Notes under the pieces: generated by a model
What the model was told of the DNA's origin: nothing
What the model saw: only the letters and a program-made list of their open reading frames with translations
Databases searched by the model: none
In this document: positions 26,490-34,849 of the stretch, piece after piece
How positions within the stretch are numbered: position 1 is the stretch's first letter
How the letters are laid out: each line of letters opens with the position of its first letter
Origin: Methylobacterium sp. Leaf123
GTDB lineage: Bacteria; Pseudomonadota; Alphaproteobacteria; Rhizobiales; Beijerinckiaceae
NCBI RefSeq assembly: GCF_001423405.1
Contig: NZ_LMNS01000023.1
Span: 373,181-427,680 of the forward strand
Length of the DNA stretch: 54,500 nt
Reading direction: 5' to 3'
Translations under genes and position numbers: made by a program

Positions 26490-27992
26490 TCAGTAGTTGA
26501 TCTGGAGCTGACCGCGGAACAGGTCGCCGTTGGCCCGGCCGAAGCGGCCGACATTGGCCTCGCGGCGCCGCATATTGGCGTAGGCGAGCGTCAACTCGAC
26601 CGACTTGATCGGCTGGAACTCGATACCGAGCTCGAACTCGTCCGTGTCGAGCCGCGGTGCGTTCGTGCCGACCTTCCAGCCGCCGTCGTAGGTCTGCCAG
26701 CGGGCATAGGGCATGAACGGACCGACCAGGGAATGGTCGACCTTGTACATCGCCTGCACGTAGCCGCCCTGGAGTGGCTTGGTCTGGATCGCCCGGGCGA
26801 TGGGATCGAATTCCGGGCCGCGGCCCCAGTTCCACTCCGCCTGGAGGCCGAAGGGCTGCGGGTACAGGATCGCGTGGAGGCCGACGCGCTCGTCGTCGTA
26901 GCCGTTGCCGAGGGCGGCGCCGGCGCCCTCGGGCCGGAAGCGGTTGCGGTAGGCCGAACCGCCGACCTCCAGCACCTGTCCCTTGAAGATGTCGCCGAGG
27001 CCGTCGAGTTCGAACGGCCAGGTCGCCATCATGACCGTCATGAGGTCCTTGTTGCCCTCGACCCGGTTGATGGTCTGACCGTTATAGATGCCGACGCCGA
27101 GCGCACCGTAATTGCCGAACAGCTTCTGCCCGCCCTTGGCGAGGCGGTCCCAGATCCGCTGCACGTGCCAGGGCGTGTAGTAGAGGGTGATGCCGATGTC
27201 GCGCTCGCCGGGGACGGCGCTGTTGATGCCGTCGGAGCGGTCGAGAGCCAGGCGGTTCTGCGAGGATTGCAGGTTCTCCCAGCCGAAGGGTACCTTCTGC
27301 TGGCCGAAGCGCAGCCGGGTGCGGCGCTCGTCGTCGAGGAACACGTCGGCATAGGCGTCGCGCAACTGCGTGAAGTGCTGGCGGTCGCCCACTCCGACCG
27401 CGAAGTCGGGCTGGATATAGATGAAGACCCGCTCGTGGATGTCGCCCTGCAGGACCAGGCGCACCCGCCGGAACAGGAAGTTGCTGCGGTCATTGATGCT
27501 GCTGTCGTGGACCGAGCGCAGGCGCGAGACACCGGACGGGGCGGTGTCGTCACCGGACAGGAACTGGTTGCTGCGCAACTGCGTGTAGCCGCGCAGCGTG
27601 AGCCGCTCGAACCACGTCTTGGGTCGGGCGTTGTGGTTCGGACCGTTCTCGAGCAGTTGCGGCGCGGGCGGCACCAGCGCGTCGTACCACGTGTCCGGCT
27701 CTTCGATGGCGAAGCGGTGCGGAACCGGGCCGGGCGCGGCCGGCTGCGCCGTCGCGGGCTGGATCGGCCGGCCGGCGGCCGGGAAGGTGCCGGCATCGGT
27801 GTTGCGGGGATTCGCGTGCCGCAGACCGGGCCCTCGCCCACCCCTGCCCTGCGTCTCCGACTGCGCCTTGATCATCGCCTTGAGCTCGTTGATCTGGCGC
27901 TGCAGCTCGGCGACCGTTTGCGCCTGAGCCTGGGCCGCCGGCAGAACCAACGCGCTCGATAAGAGCAGTGCGGTCAGAAGACGTCGTTTCAT
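26490..27992 (-). CDS. Outer-membrane porin (OprO/OprP-like)
   Basis: A 500-residue porin. The start at 27992 (MKRRLLTALLLSSALVLPAA) gives a clear signal peptide cut near AQAQ. A short coiled coil (TVAELQRQINELKAMIKAQ) and a Pro-rich linker lead into a beta barrel from about residue 135: LTLRGYTQLRSNQFL, FLFRRVRLVLQGDIHERVFIYIQPDF, RLRFGQQKVPFGWENLQSSQ, typical of phosphate-selective porins O and P. It ends in QINY with a terminal aromatic. Ion selectivity cannot be judged. It is divergent from the radical SAM gene across a 758-base spacer. Confidence 0.85.
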   Translation of the reverse strand: MKRRLLTALLLSSALVLPAAQAQAQTVAELQRQINELKAMIKAQSETQGRGGRGPGLRHANPRNTDAGTFPAAGRPIQPATAQPAAPGPVPHRFAIEEPDTWYDALVPPAPQLLENGPNHNARPKTWFERLTLRGYTQLRSNQFLSGDDTAPSGVSRLRSVHDSSINDRSNFLFRRVRLVLQGDIHERVFIYIQPDFAVGVGDRQHFTQLRDAYADVFLDDERRTRLRFGQQKVPFGWENLQSSQNRLALDRSDGINSAVPGERDIGITLYYTPWHVQRIWDRLAKGGQKLFGNYGALGVGIYNGQTINRVEGNKDLMTVMMATWPFELDGLGDIFKGQVLEVGGSAYRNRFRPEGAGAALGNGYDDERVGLHAILYPQPFGLQAEWNWGRGPEFDPIARAIQTKPLQGGYVQAMYKVDHSLVGPFMPYARWQTYDGGWKVGTNAPRLDTDEFELGIEFQPIKSVELTLAYANMRRREANVGRFGRANGDLFRGQLQINY

Positions 27993-28234
27993 CTCTCGAA
28001 CCCCTTTGCCGCATTCCGGGCCGGCGTGATGACGGTCGCCGTGTTGTGCCGGAATGCGCCCAGCCTTCGGTTGCAGATCGTCAAGCGCGGCACGCATCCC
28101 GGCCCGCCGAACCGACCGCCCTCGCCGTACACACCCGCGAAGGTGTGAAGACCGGCGAAGTTGTTAGTCGGCTCAATCGCTTAGCGACCCCCGGCAGTGC
28201 GTCCCACAGCCATGCTTGGCCGATAGCACCGGAC

Positions 28235-28400
28235 TGGAAGGATTAAAAGTAATTCTCGGTAAAAAACGGGGATATGCGAGACGCATTATTTATATAACGG
28301 CCAAATCCGCCATCTAATCCCGTTCTAGTCAAGTTTATTCTGTCATAAAAGTGACGTCATGCTGTGGTTTATTGTATCATTGCGCTGTTTCGAATGACCA
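28235..28400. other. AT-rich spacer segment
   Basis: About 165 bases rich in A/T runs (TTAAAAGTAATT, GCATTATTTATATAACGG, GTCAAGTTTATTCTGTCATAAAAG), in sharp contrast with the very GC-rich flanks. It lies within the 758-base gap 27993-28750 between the divergent porin and HpnP-like genes, where I see no convincing gene. It probably holds promoters or protein-binding sites. Confidence 0.5.
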
Positions 28401-28750
28401 GTGTTTTCAGGGGCCGTTGGCTCGACCAAGTTGCGCGAGCGCCCCACGATCGAGGCTGCGGCGCCGGAATCGTCCCGAGCGGGCGTCGGCGGGCGCGGAT
28501 GTCACCGGATCGGGCGGCTCTGCACATGCATCCGCCGCATGCCGCCTCCTCCGATGCCGTTTCAGGGTCCGGATGTGTCCTCGAAGCCGCATCGGCCGGA
28601 TCGCGTCGCCGGGAGGCCGGTCCCTTTAGGACGGACGCGCGTTCACCCTGGAGGTGGGCGTCATTCCGGACGGCGCAGAGACGGGCCGACATGCATCGTG
28701 TCGCGTCAAAGAGGGGACGCCAACGCGGCGGGCTGTGCTAGATAGAGACC

Positions 28751-30394
28751 ATGCGTTGTTCCCTTCCCATCTCCTCCCGTCGGCGCATCCTGTGCGTCTT
28801 CCCCGCCTACACGCCGTCCTTCGGGACATTCTCCCACGCCTATCCGCTGATGGGCGGGGTGAAGGCGTTCATGCCGCCCCAGGGGCTCCTGGTGATCGCG
28901 GCCTACATGCCGGAATCCTGGGAATGCCGTTTCATCGATGAGAACATCCGGCCGGCCTCGGCGCAGGACTTCGCCTGGGCCGATGCGGTGTTCGTCTCGG
29001 GCATGCACATCCAGGAAGGTCAGATCCACGACATCCGTCGGCGGGCGCACGCGGCCGGCAAGGTCGCGGTGCTCGGCGGCCCCTCGGTGTCGGGCGCGCC
29101 GGAGAAGTACCCGGATTTCGACTATCTCCATGTCGGCGAAATCGGCGACGCCACCGACCGCCTGATCGAGATCCTCGACCGCGACCTGTCGCGGCCGGCT
29201 TCCCAGGTCGTGCTCGACACCAAGGACCGGCTGGCGCTGTCCGATTTCCCGGCCCCGGCCTACGAGTCCGCGCCGCTCAAGCGCTACCTGATCGGCTCGC
29301 TGCAATTCTCGTCGGGCTGCCCCTATCGCTGCGAGTTCTGCGACATCCCGCAGCTCTACGGCCGCCAGCCGCGGCTGAAGAGCCCGGAGCAGATGTGCGC
29401 CGAACTCGACGCGATCATCAGCCAGCCCGGCCACCCGGCGGTGGTCTACTTCGTCGACGACAACTTCATCGCCAACCGCAAGGCGACCCGCGAGATGCTG
29501 CCGCATCTCGTGGCGTGGCAGAAGAAGAACAATTACCCGCTCCAGTTCGCCTGCGAGGCGACGCTGAACATGGCCAAGCAGCCCGAGATCCTCGAGCTGA
29601 TGCGGCAGGCCAACTTCATGACGGTGTTCGTCGGGATCGAGACGCCTGAGGCCGACGCGCTCAAGGGCATCGACAAGACCCACAACGCCGCCGTGCCGAT
29701 GTACGAGGCGATCGAGACGCTGAACTCCTACGGGCTGGAGGTGACGTCGGGCATCATCCTCGGCCTCGACACGGATTCCGACAAGTCCGAGCAGAACCTG
29801 ATCGACTTCATCGACAAGTCCGCGATCCCGGTGCTGACGATCAACCTGCTCCAGGCGCTGCCCAAGACGCCGCTCTGGGACCGGCTGGAGCGCGAGGGCC
29901 GGCTCCTGCACGATGCGAGCCTGGAATCGAACGTGCTGTTCAAGCGCCCGCACGACACGGTGGTGAATTCCTGGCGCCGGGCCATCGCCCACGCCTACAC
30001 CCCCGAGCACCTGTTCGAGCGCTTCAAGCACCAGTGCGACGTGACCTACGGCAACCGCATCGTCACGCCGACGAAGGGCAAGCTCACGGTCACCAACCTG
30101 CGCCGCGGCCTGATCCTCGGCTTCAACATCATCACCCGGGTGGGGCTGTTCTCCGATTACCGCCGGCCGTTCTGGCGGGCGGCGGTCCATGCGCTGAAGC
30201 GCGGGCAGATCGAGGCGGTGTTCAATATGGGCTTCGTCGCCCACCACCTGATCCGCTTCACCCGCGAGGCGCTGCGCGGCGAGCACAACGCCTCCTTCTA
30301 CGCCGCCAAGGCGGCGGAAGCGGAGGCGCAGCGCGAGCGGAGCTGGTGGGAGAACGCCCGCCGCCGCCTCGCGCCGGAGCGGGAAGCGGCCTGA
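28751..30394 (+). CDS. hpnP: B12-binding radical SAM protein, probable hopanoid C-2 methylase
   Basis: A 547-residue protein with an N-terminal cobalamin-binding domain (residues 12-150, ILCVFPAYTPSFGTF...PPQGLLVIAAYMP) and a radical SAM core with the [4Fe-4S] motif CPYRCEFC near residue 192, followed by DIPQLYGRQPRLK. FVDDNFIANRKA, ACEATLNMA, SGIILGLDTD and TINLLQALPKTPLWDRL follow, then a C-terminal region of the DUF4070 type. The pattern matches alphaproteobacterial HpnP, which methylates hopanoids at C-2 in the inner membrane pathway; Methylobacterium makes such hopanoids. No other hopanoid gene is in the window, so a related methylase of the same class remains possible. Confidence 0.72.
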   Translation: MRCSLPISSRRRILCVFPAYTPSFGTFSHAYPLMGGVKAFMPPQGLLVIAAYMPESWECRFIDENIRPASAQDFAWADAVFVSGMHIQEGQIHDIRRRAHAAGKVAVLGGPSVSGAPEKYPDFDYLHVGEIGDATDRLIEILDRDLSRPASQVVLDTKDRLALSDFPAPAYESAPLKRYLIGSLQFSSGCPYRCEFCDIPQLYGRQPRLKSPEQMCAELDAIISQPGHPAVVYFVDDNFIANRKATREMLPHLVAWQKKNNYPLQFACEATLNMAKQPEILELMRQANFMTVFVGIETPEADALKGIDKTHNAAVPMYEAIETLNSYGLEVTSGIILGLDTDSDKSEQNLIDFIDKSAIPVLTINLLQALPKTPLWDRLEREGRLLHDASLESNVLFKRPHDTVVNSWRRAIAHAYTPEHLFERFKHQCDVTYGNRIVTPTKGKLTVTNLRRGLILGFNIITRVGLFSDYRRPFWRAAVHALKRGQIEAVFNMGFVAHHLIRFTREALRGEHNASFYAAKAAEAEAQRERSWWENARRRLAPEREAA

Positions 30395-30507
30395 GCACGC
30401 CGGGGCCTCCCTGATAGGGGGGCCTCGTCATCGCCTCCTGAGGCAAAGCCAATCGAGGAATGGGCGGACCGTCGCGTCCGCCCATTCCTCACGCGCAGGC
30501 CAAAGCC

Positions 30508-31908
30508 TCACGCACAGGCTCGGGCGGCCTCGTCCGAGAACAGGGCCCGCAGCCGCGCCCGATCCGAGGGGCCGGTCTCCGACAGGTTCGTCATCGGCGC
30601 GGGCCGGGCGAACAGGTAGCCCTGCATCTGGTCGCAGCCGAGTTCGCGCAGAACCGCGAGCTGCTCTTGCGTCTCCACCCCCTCGACCGTGACCTTGAGG
30701 CCGAGATTGTGCCCGAGATGGGTGATCGCACGCACGATCGTCAGAGCATCCGCGTGCTGCCCGAGGCGGCGCACGAAGGAGCGATCGACCTTGATCTTGT
30801 CGAACTGGAACCGCTGCAGGTAGCTCAGGCTCGAATAGCCCGTGCCGAAATCGTCGAGCGCGAGGCGCACGCCGAGGGTGCGGAGCGCCGTGAGCACCTC
30901 CAGGGCCGTCGCCGCATCGTGGATGAACACGCCCTCGGTGATCTCCAGTACCAGCCGCCCCGGTGAGAGCCCGTGACGGCCGAGCACCGCCGCCACGCCG
31001 GCGGCGAAGCCCGGCTGGCGGAACTGCTTGGGCGAGACGTTGACCGAGACCCGCCAGGGATGCGGCCAAGCCACGGCGGCGGCGCAGGCGGTGTCGAGCA
31101 CCCAGGCGCCGATCCGCCCGATCTGGTCCGTCTGTTCGGCGAGCGGGATGAAGTCCGCCGGGAAGACGCAGCCGCGCTCCGGATGGTGCCAACGGATCAG
31201 CGCCTCGAAGGTCTCGATCTCGCCGGTCTGACCGTTGACGATCGGCTGGTAGTCGAGGGCCAATTCGCCCCGCGCGATCGCCCCGCTCAGCTCGTGCTCG
31301 ATCCGGCGGCGCGCCTGGAGCTGCTCGTCCATCGCGGCCTCGAAGAACCGCACCGCGCCGCGGCCCTCGTCCTTGACCCGGTACAGGGCGGTGTCGGCGG
31401 CGCGCTTCAGGCTCTCGGCGGTGCTGCCGTCGCTGGGATAGAGGGCGATGCCCACCGAGGCGCCGATCTCGATGCGCAAGCCCTCGATCGGCCCGCCGAT
31501 CTGACCCTCGATCTGGAACGGGCGGCCGAGCGCCGCGACCAGACGCTCGGCGGTCTCGGCGACCTGCGCGAGGGTACGGGTATGGGCGAGCACGATGACG
31601 AACTCGTCGCCGCCGATCCGGGCGAGGGTGTCGGTCGGGCGCAGCTCGGCCAGCATGCGCTTGGCCGCCTGGACCAGCAGGGCGTCGCCCGCGGCGTGGC
31701 CGTGGAAGTCGTTGACGGGCTTGAACCGGTCGAGGTCGAGATAGGCCAGGGCCACGCTCGTCCCGTTCTCGGCCGCATTCTCCAGGGCGAGCCCGAGGCG
31801 CTCCTCCAGCAGGGTGCGGTTGGGCAGGTCGGTCAGGGCGTCGTGCAGGGCGAGGTGGCGGATGCGCGCCTCGTCGCGGCGGCGCCGGCTGAGGTCGCGC
31901 AGGGCCAC
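30508..31908 (-). CDS. GGDEF-EAL protein, apparently 5'-truncated
   Basis: A 466-residue protein consisting of only GGDEF (99-103, with RxxD site RPTD just before it) and EAL (235-237) domains. Both have intact motifs: NVSPKQFR, EITEG, DDFGTGYSS, KIKVD, EGVET, MQGY. It starts with GTG at 31908, with no visible ribosome site. The first residues, ALRDLSRRRRDEARIRHLALHDALT, are what normally links a PAS or MHYT sensor to GGDEF, and the reading frame upstream (LGRPATAV) continues that linker but meets a stop at about 31975-31980 with no start. A sensor domain has probably been lost; the enzyme may still be made. Confidence 0.8.
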   Translation of the reverse strand: MALRDLSRRRRDEARIRHLALHDALTDLPNRTLLEERLGLALENAAENGTSVALAYLDLDRFKPVNDFHGHAAGDALLVQAAKRMLAELRPTDTLARIGGDEFVIVLAHTRTLAQVAETAERLVAALGRPFQIEGQIGGPIEGLRIEIGASVGIALYPSDGSTAESLKRAADTALYRVKDEGRGAVRFFEAAMDEQLQARRRIEHELSGAIARGELALDYQPIVNGQTGEIETFEALIRWHHPERGCVFPADFIPLAEQTDQIGRIGAWVLDTACAAAVAWPHPWRVSVNVSPKQFRQPGFAAGVAAVLGRHGLSPGRLVLEITEGVFIHDAATALEVLTALRTLGVRLALDDFGTGYSSLSYLQRFQFDKIKVDRSFVRRLGQHADALTIVRAITHLGHNLGLKVTVEGVETQEQLAVLRELGCDQMQGYLFARPAPMTNLSETGPSDRARLRALFSDEAARACA

Positions 31909-32309
31909 CGCCGTGGCGGGCCGGCCGAGGTATTGGCGTTGCCTCCATGCCGCAAAACTGAAGATTCGTTTTCTTCACAGCCGCCTGACGTAACCGCCTC
32001 TAGCGGATCCGACCCCATGGCATCATGCCAGCGTCGCCGGGCCTTTGTTTCACCGCGCTGTCTTTCACCGAACCGGCGTCCGCTTCGTTGGAAAGCGCTC
32101 CGGACGCGCGCCGCTTGACGGCGGGCCTGGGCCGGCCCTAGAGCCGCGCCATCATGACGGGCTTCTTCCTCTCCGAGTCGTATCGCGCGCCGCTCCCATA
32201 AGCAGCGCCGGACTCGTCATGTCTTCAGCCGCTGCCTCGTCGGCGGCTTGAGGATCAGGGAACATCCCGCATCGGACCGCCGACCTCGCCCCTTCTCCGA
32301 GGTCACACC
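31909..32309. other. Spacer between the truncated GGDEF-EAL and TyrA-like genes
   Basis: A 401-base divergent spacer. The left 40-70 bases hold the residual linker frame of the GGDEF-EAL gene on the minus strand. The rest shows no convincing gene; a 15-codon plus-strand frame at 32155 lacks a ribosome site. Promoters for the TyrA-like gene should lie here. Confidence 0.4.
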
Positions 32310-33110
32310 GTGTCTGCCCTACATCTTGCCTCCCCTGCCCCATCGGTCGGTCTCGTCGGCTTCGGTGCCTTCGGCCGCCTGATCGCCCGCCATCTCGCGC
32401 CGCATGCACGCCTGACGATCCACGATCCGTACCTGCCGGCCGGGCTGATCGCGGCGCAGGCGGGGCCGGTGGCGGTCGCAGCCGACCTGCGGCGTGTGGC
32501 GGCCTGCCCCGTGGTGATCCTCGCCACGCCCGTGGCGCGCCTCGACGAGGCGGTGCAGGCGCTGGCCCCGCATCTGCGGCCGGGCACGCTCGTGGTCGAT
32601 GTCGGCTCGGTGAAGACGGGGCCCGCCGCGATCCTGGCGGCGGGATTGCCGGCCGATGTCGAGATCCTCGCGACCCATCCGCTGTTCGGACCGCAGAGCG
32701 CGGGCGACGGCATCCGGGGCCTGAAGATCGCCGTCTGCCCGATCCGCGGACGGGGTGCCTTCAGGGCCGCGGCCTTCCTGCGGCGCGGGCTCGGGCTCGA
32801 CGTGATCCTCACGACGCCGGAGGCGCATGACCGGGCGATGGCCTCGGTCCAGGGGCTGACCCACCTCATCGCCAAGGTGCTGGTGGCGATGGAGCCGCTG
32901 CCGACGCGGATGACGACGCGCAGCTTCGACCTGCTGATGCAGGCGGTCGCCATGGTGCGGGACGATGCGCCGGACGTGTTCCACGCCATCGAGCGCGCGA
33001 ACCCGCACGCGGCGCAGGTGCGGCAGCGCTTCTTCGCGCTCGCCGGCCAGCTCGATGCCGAATTGGCCGGGGAGGCGGTTCCGGCAGAGCCGGTCCGGCT
33101 CGCCTCTTAG
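32310..33110 (+). CDS. Prephenate/arogenate dehydrogenase family protein
   Basis: A 266-residue TyrA-type oxidoreductase for tyrosine biosynthesis (prephenate or arogenate to the 4-hydroxyphenyl product). The N-terminal Rossmann motif is VGLVGFGAFGRLIARHL; VILATPVARLDEAV, VDVGSVKTGP and ILATHPLFGPQSAGDG follow, the last holding the catalytic His. EAHDRAMASVQGLTHLIAKVL is the helical dimerisation domain. It lacks the C-terminal ACT domain and is short, like plant-type arogenate enzymes and some proteobacterial relatives. The GTG start at 32310 has GAGG upstream. Its stop codon is supplied by the first bases of a family A repeat. Confidence 0.85.
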   Translation: MSALHLASPAPSVGLVGFGAFGRLIARHLAPHARLTIHDPYLPAGLIAAQAGPVAVAADLRRVAACPVVILATPVARLDEAVQALAPHLRPGTLVVDVGSVKTGPAAILAAGLPADVEILATHPLFGPQSAGDGIRGLKIAVCPIRGRGAFRAAAFLRRGLGLDVILTTPEAHDRAMASVQGLTHLIAKVLVAMEPLPTRMTTRSFDLLMQAVAMVRDDAPDVFHAIERANPHAAQVRQRFFALAGQLDAELAGEAVPAEPVRLAS

Positions 33111-33210
33111 AGCATCGTCCTGGATACCTGATCCAGGACGATGCTCTAAGCTACTAATTTTGCATCATCTTTTTCCGAAAGCCGGCAACCACCTTTCGGG
33201 ACGATGCTTT
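33109..33210. repeat. Palindromic intergenic repeat, family A copy 2
   Basis: Same two modules and orientation as 4024-4126. The first, AGAGCATCGTCCTGGAT to ATCCAGGACGATGCTCT, is here an almost perfect palindrome. The second runs from GCATCATCTTTTTCC to CACCTTTCGGGACGATGC. It overlaps the last two bases of the TyrA-like stop codon. Confidence 0.85.
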
Positions 33211-33219
33211 AGAATCAAA

Positions 33220-33248
33220 ACGCCCCGCGCCGGGCTGGCGCGGGGCGT
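33220..33248 (-). terminator. fadL terminator
   Basis: A perfect 12-bp stem (33220-33231 with 33237-33248) with a T-rich tract (TTTTGATT) beyond it on the minus strand, 20 bases after the fadL stop. Confidence 0.8.
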
Positions 33249-33267
33249 GTCGCGTCCGATCAGCCGA

Positions 33268-34593
33268 TCAGAACTTGCGCACCAGGGGGGCCGGAGCGAC
33301 GGCGGCGGGGGCGTCCCACTGGTAGCGGAACCCGACCGAGACGACGTCGGCGCTGACATCGGTGGTGGCGGCGAGCGGGATGTTGCCGATGTTGTAGTCG
33401 CGGCCCGGCCCCGCCAGGAGAAGCCCGCGGTCGAAGAAGGCGTGGGCGTAGCTGGCCGTCAGCAGCACCTTCTCGCTCCAGCGGTAGCTGCCGCCGATCG
33501 AGACGACGTAGCGGTCGCTGTCGGGCAGGCGCGCCGAGCGGTTCGAGACATCGATCGGCACGTTGTCGTAGGCGAAGCCGGCCCGCAGGGTCAGGCTCGG
33601 CGACCAGTCGTACTCGGCACCGATCGAGTAGAAGAACGAGTCCTTGAAGTTGAGCGGCAGGTGATTCACCGTCACGCCGAGCGCCCGCGAGACGATGCCG
33701 ACATCGCCGATCCTCGACCAGTTGTCCCACTCGAAGCCGAGATTGATCCGGGTGACCGGGTTGATCGCCTGGGTCAGGCCGACGCTGACCTTCTCGGGCG
33801 TGTTGAGGTTGGCCCTCACCTGCCCCAGGGCGATGGCCTGCCGCGGGTCGGGGAAGCCGATCGAGCCCTCGATGTCGTGATGGACCGAGGAGCGGTAGCC
33901 GACGCCGATCGCCGTGCCGTCGGCCGGCGTGACGAGGACACCGGCGGTGAAGCCCACGCCCCAGGACTCGCCCTTGAGGAAGCCCGACGGGTAGAGGCCC
34001 GGGAAGACGCCGGGCACCGGCACCGCCTGGCGCAGGGTCAGGCGGAAATACTCGATGCTCGGACCGGCGGCGACGGACAGCCAATCGTTGACCTTGAAGC
34101 CGACCACCGGGTTGAAGGCCAGCGAGAAGATCCGCGAGGAGCGAGCATAGACCGAGCCCGCCCAATCCTGGCGCGGCTTGGTGACGAGGCCGTAGGGCGC
34201 GCCGGTCTGGATACCGATCCAGAGACGGTCGGTGAGCTGGTAGGAGGTCGCGCCCGAGGGCACCACGGCGCCCTGCCCGACCTCGCCGGAGGCGCCGAAG
34301 GGCAGCAGGCCCGGCGCGGTCCCCACCGTCGGCGTGATCTCCCCCGACAGATTGATGAAGCTGAGGCTCTGCTCGCTGGCAAAGCCCGGCCGCATCGTCA
34401 CCGTCGCCGGGTTCCAGAAGATCGACGAGACGCCCGCCCCGCCCGATGCCGCGCCCGCGAAGGCGACGCCCAACCCCTGTGCACTCTGCTCGCGCAGGCC
34501 GAAGGCACCGGCCTGCGCCCCGCCCGCGCCCGCCATCGAAACGGCCGCGACAGCCCCCGCGAGCCCGAGCGCGCGGATCGTCCCCCCCGTCAT
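33268..34593 (-). CDS. FadL-family outer-membrane transport protein
   Basis: Outer-membrane channel for long-chain fatty acids or other hydrophobic compounds, 441 residues. The start at 34593 (MTGGTIRALG) has GGAG upstream and gives a signal peptide ending at GGAQAG. The mature N-terminus, GAFGLREQSAQGLGVAFAGAASGG...SSIFWNPATVT, is the FadL hatch signature with its NPA motif. The barrel ends in VRKF. The N-terminal extension open further upstream is not family-like. It is divergent from the FAH-family gene across an AT-rich promoter region. Confidence 0.9.
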   Translation of the reverse strand: MTGGTIRALGLAGAVAAVSMAGAGGAQAGAFGLREQSAQGLGVAFAGAASGGAGVSSIFWNPATVTMRPGFASEQSLSFINLSGEITPTVGTAPGLLPFGASGEVGQGAVVPSGATSYQLTDRLWIGIQTGAPYGLVTKPRQDWAGSVYARSSRIFSLAFNPVVGFKVNDWLSVAAGPSIEYFRLTLRQAVPVPGVFPGLYPSGFLKGESWGVGFTAGVLVTPADGTAIGVGYRSSVHHDIEGSIGFPDPRQAIALGQVRANLNTPEKVSVGLTQAINPVTRINLGFEWDNWSRIGDVGIVSRALGVTVNHLPLNFKDSFFYSIGAEYDWSPSLTLRAGFAYDNVPIDVSNRSARLPDSDRYVVSIGGSYRWSEKVLLTASYAHAFFDRGLLLAGPGRDYNIGNIPLAATTDVSADVVSVGFRYQWDAPAAVAPAPLVRKF

Positions 34594-34692
34594 TCTTTTT
34601 CTCCGAAGCGTTTTTCTGAGCGACCCAAGTCCCGTCCGCGATGGAAAAGGATCACGCGCATCCGGTCCAGGGGGGAGAAAACCGAAAACTGA

Positions 34693-34722
34693 ATTATATA
34701 TCAATTGAGGAATTTATGTCAC
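34693..34722 (-). promoter_or_regulatory. Candidate fadL promoter
   Basis: On the minus strand GTGACA (complement of 34717-34722) and TATAAT (complement of 34693-34698) with an 18-base spacer, about 100 bases before the fadL start. The -10 element is a perfect consensus, unusual in this GC-rich genome. Confidence 0.5.
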
Positions 34723-34849
34723 GGAGCCAGGGTCATCCCCGTGCCCGCGCGCCGGATGCGGTCCCGCGGCACCGCTTGCACCCTGGATCGGTCGCGGCCA
34801 TGCTCTCGGCACCTTTGGGCGAGCCTCGAGCAGGACGGAGACGCCGACG

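Noticed and set aside
28351..28745. Short open frames of 90-125 codons between the porin and HpnP-like genes
   Set aside because: Overlapping frames in several phases, Arg/Ser/Pro-rich or Cys-rich without domains; typical chance frames.
32155..32202. A 15-codon peptide (MTGFFLSESYRAPLP) upstream of the TyrA-like gene, considered as an aromatic amino-acid attenuation leader
   Set aside because: Only two Phe and one Tyr codon, no ribosome site, and no U-tract terminator between it and the gene.
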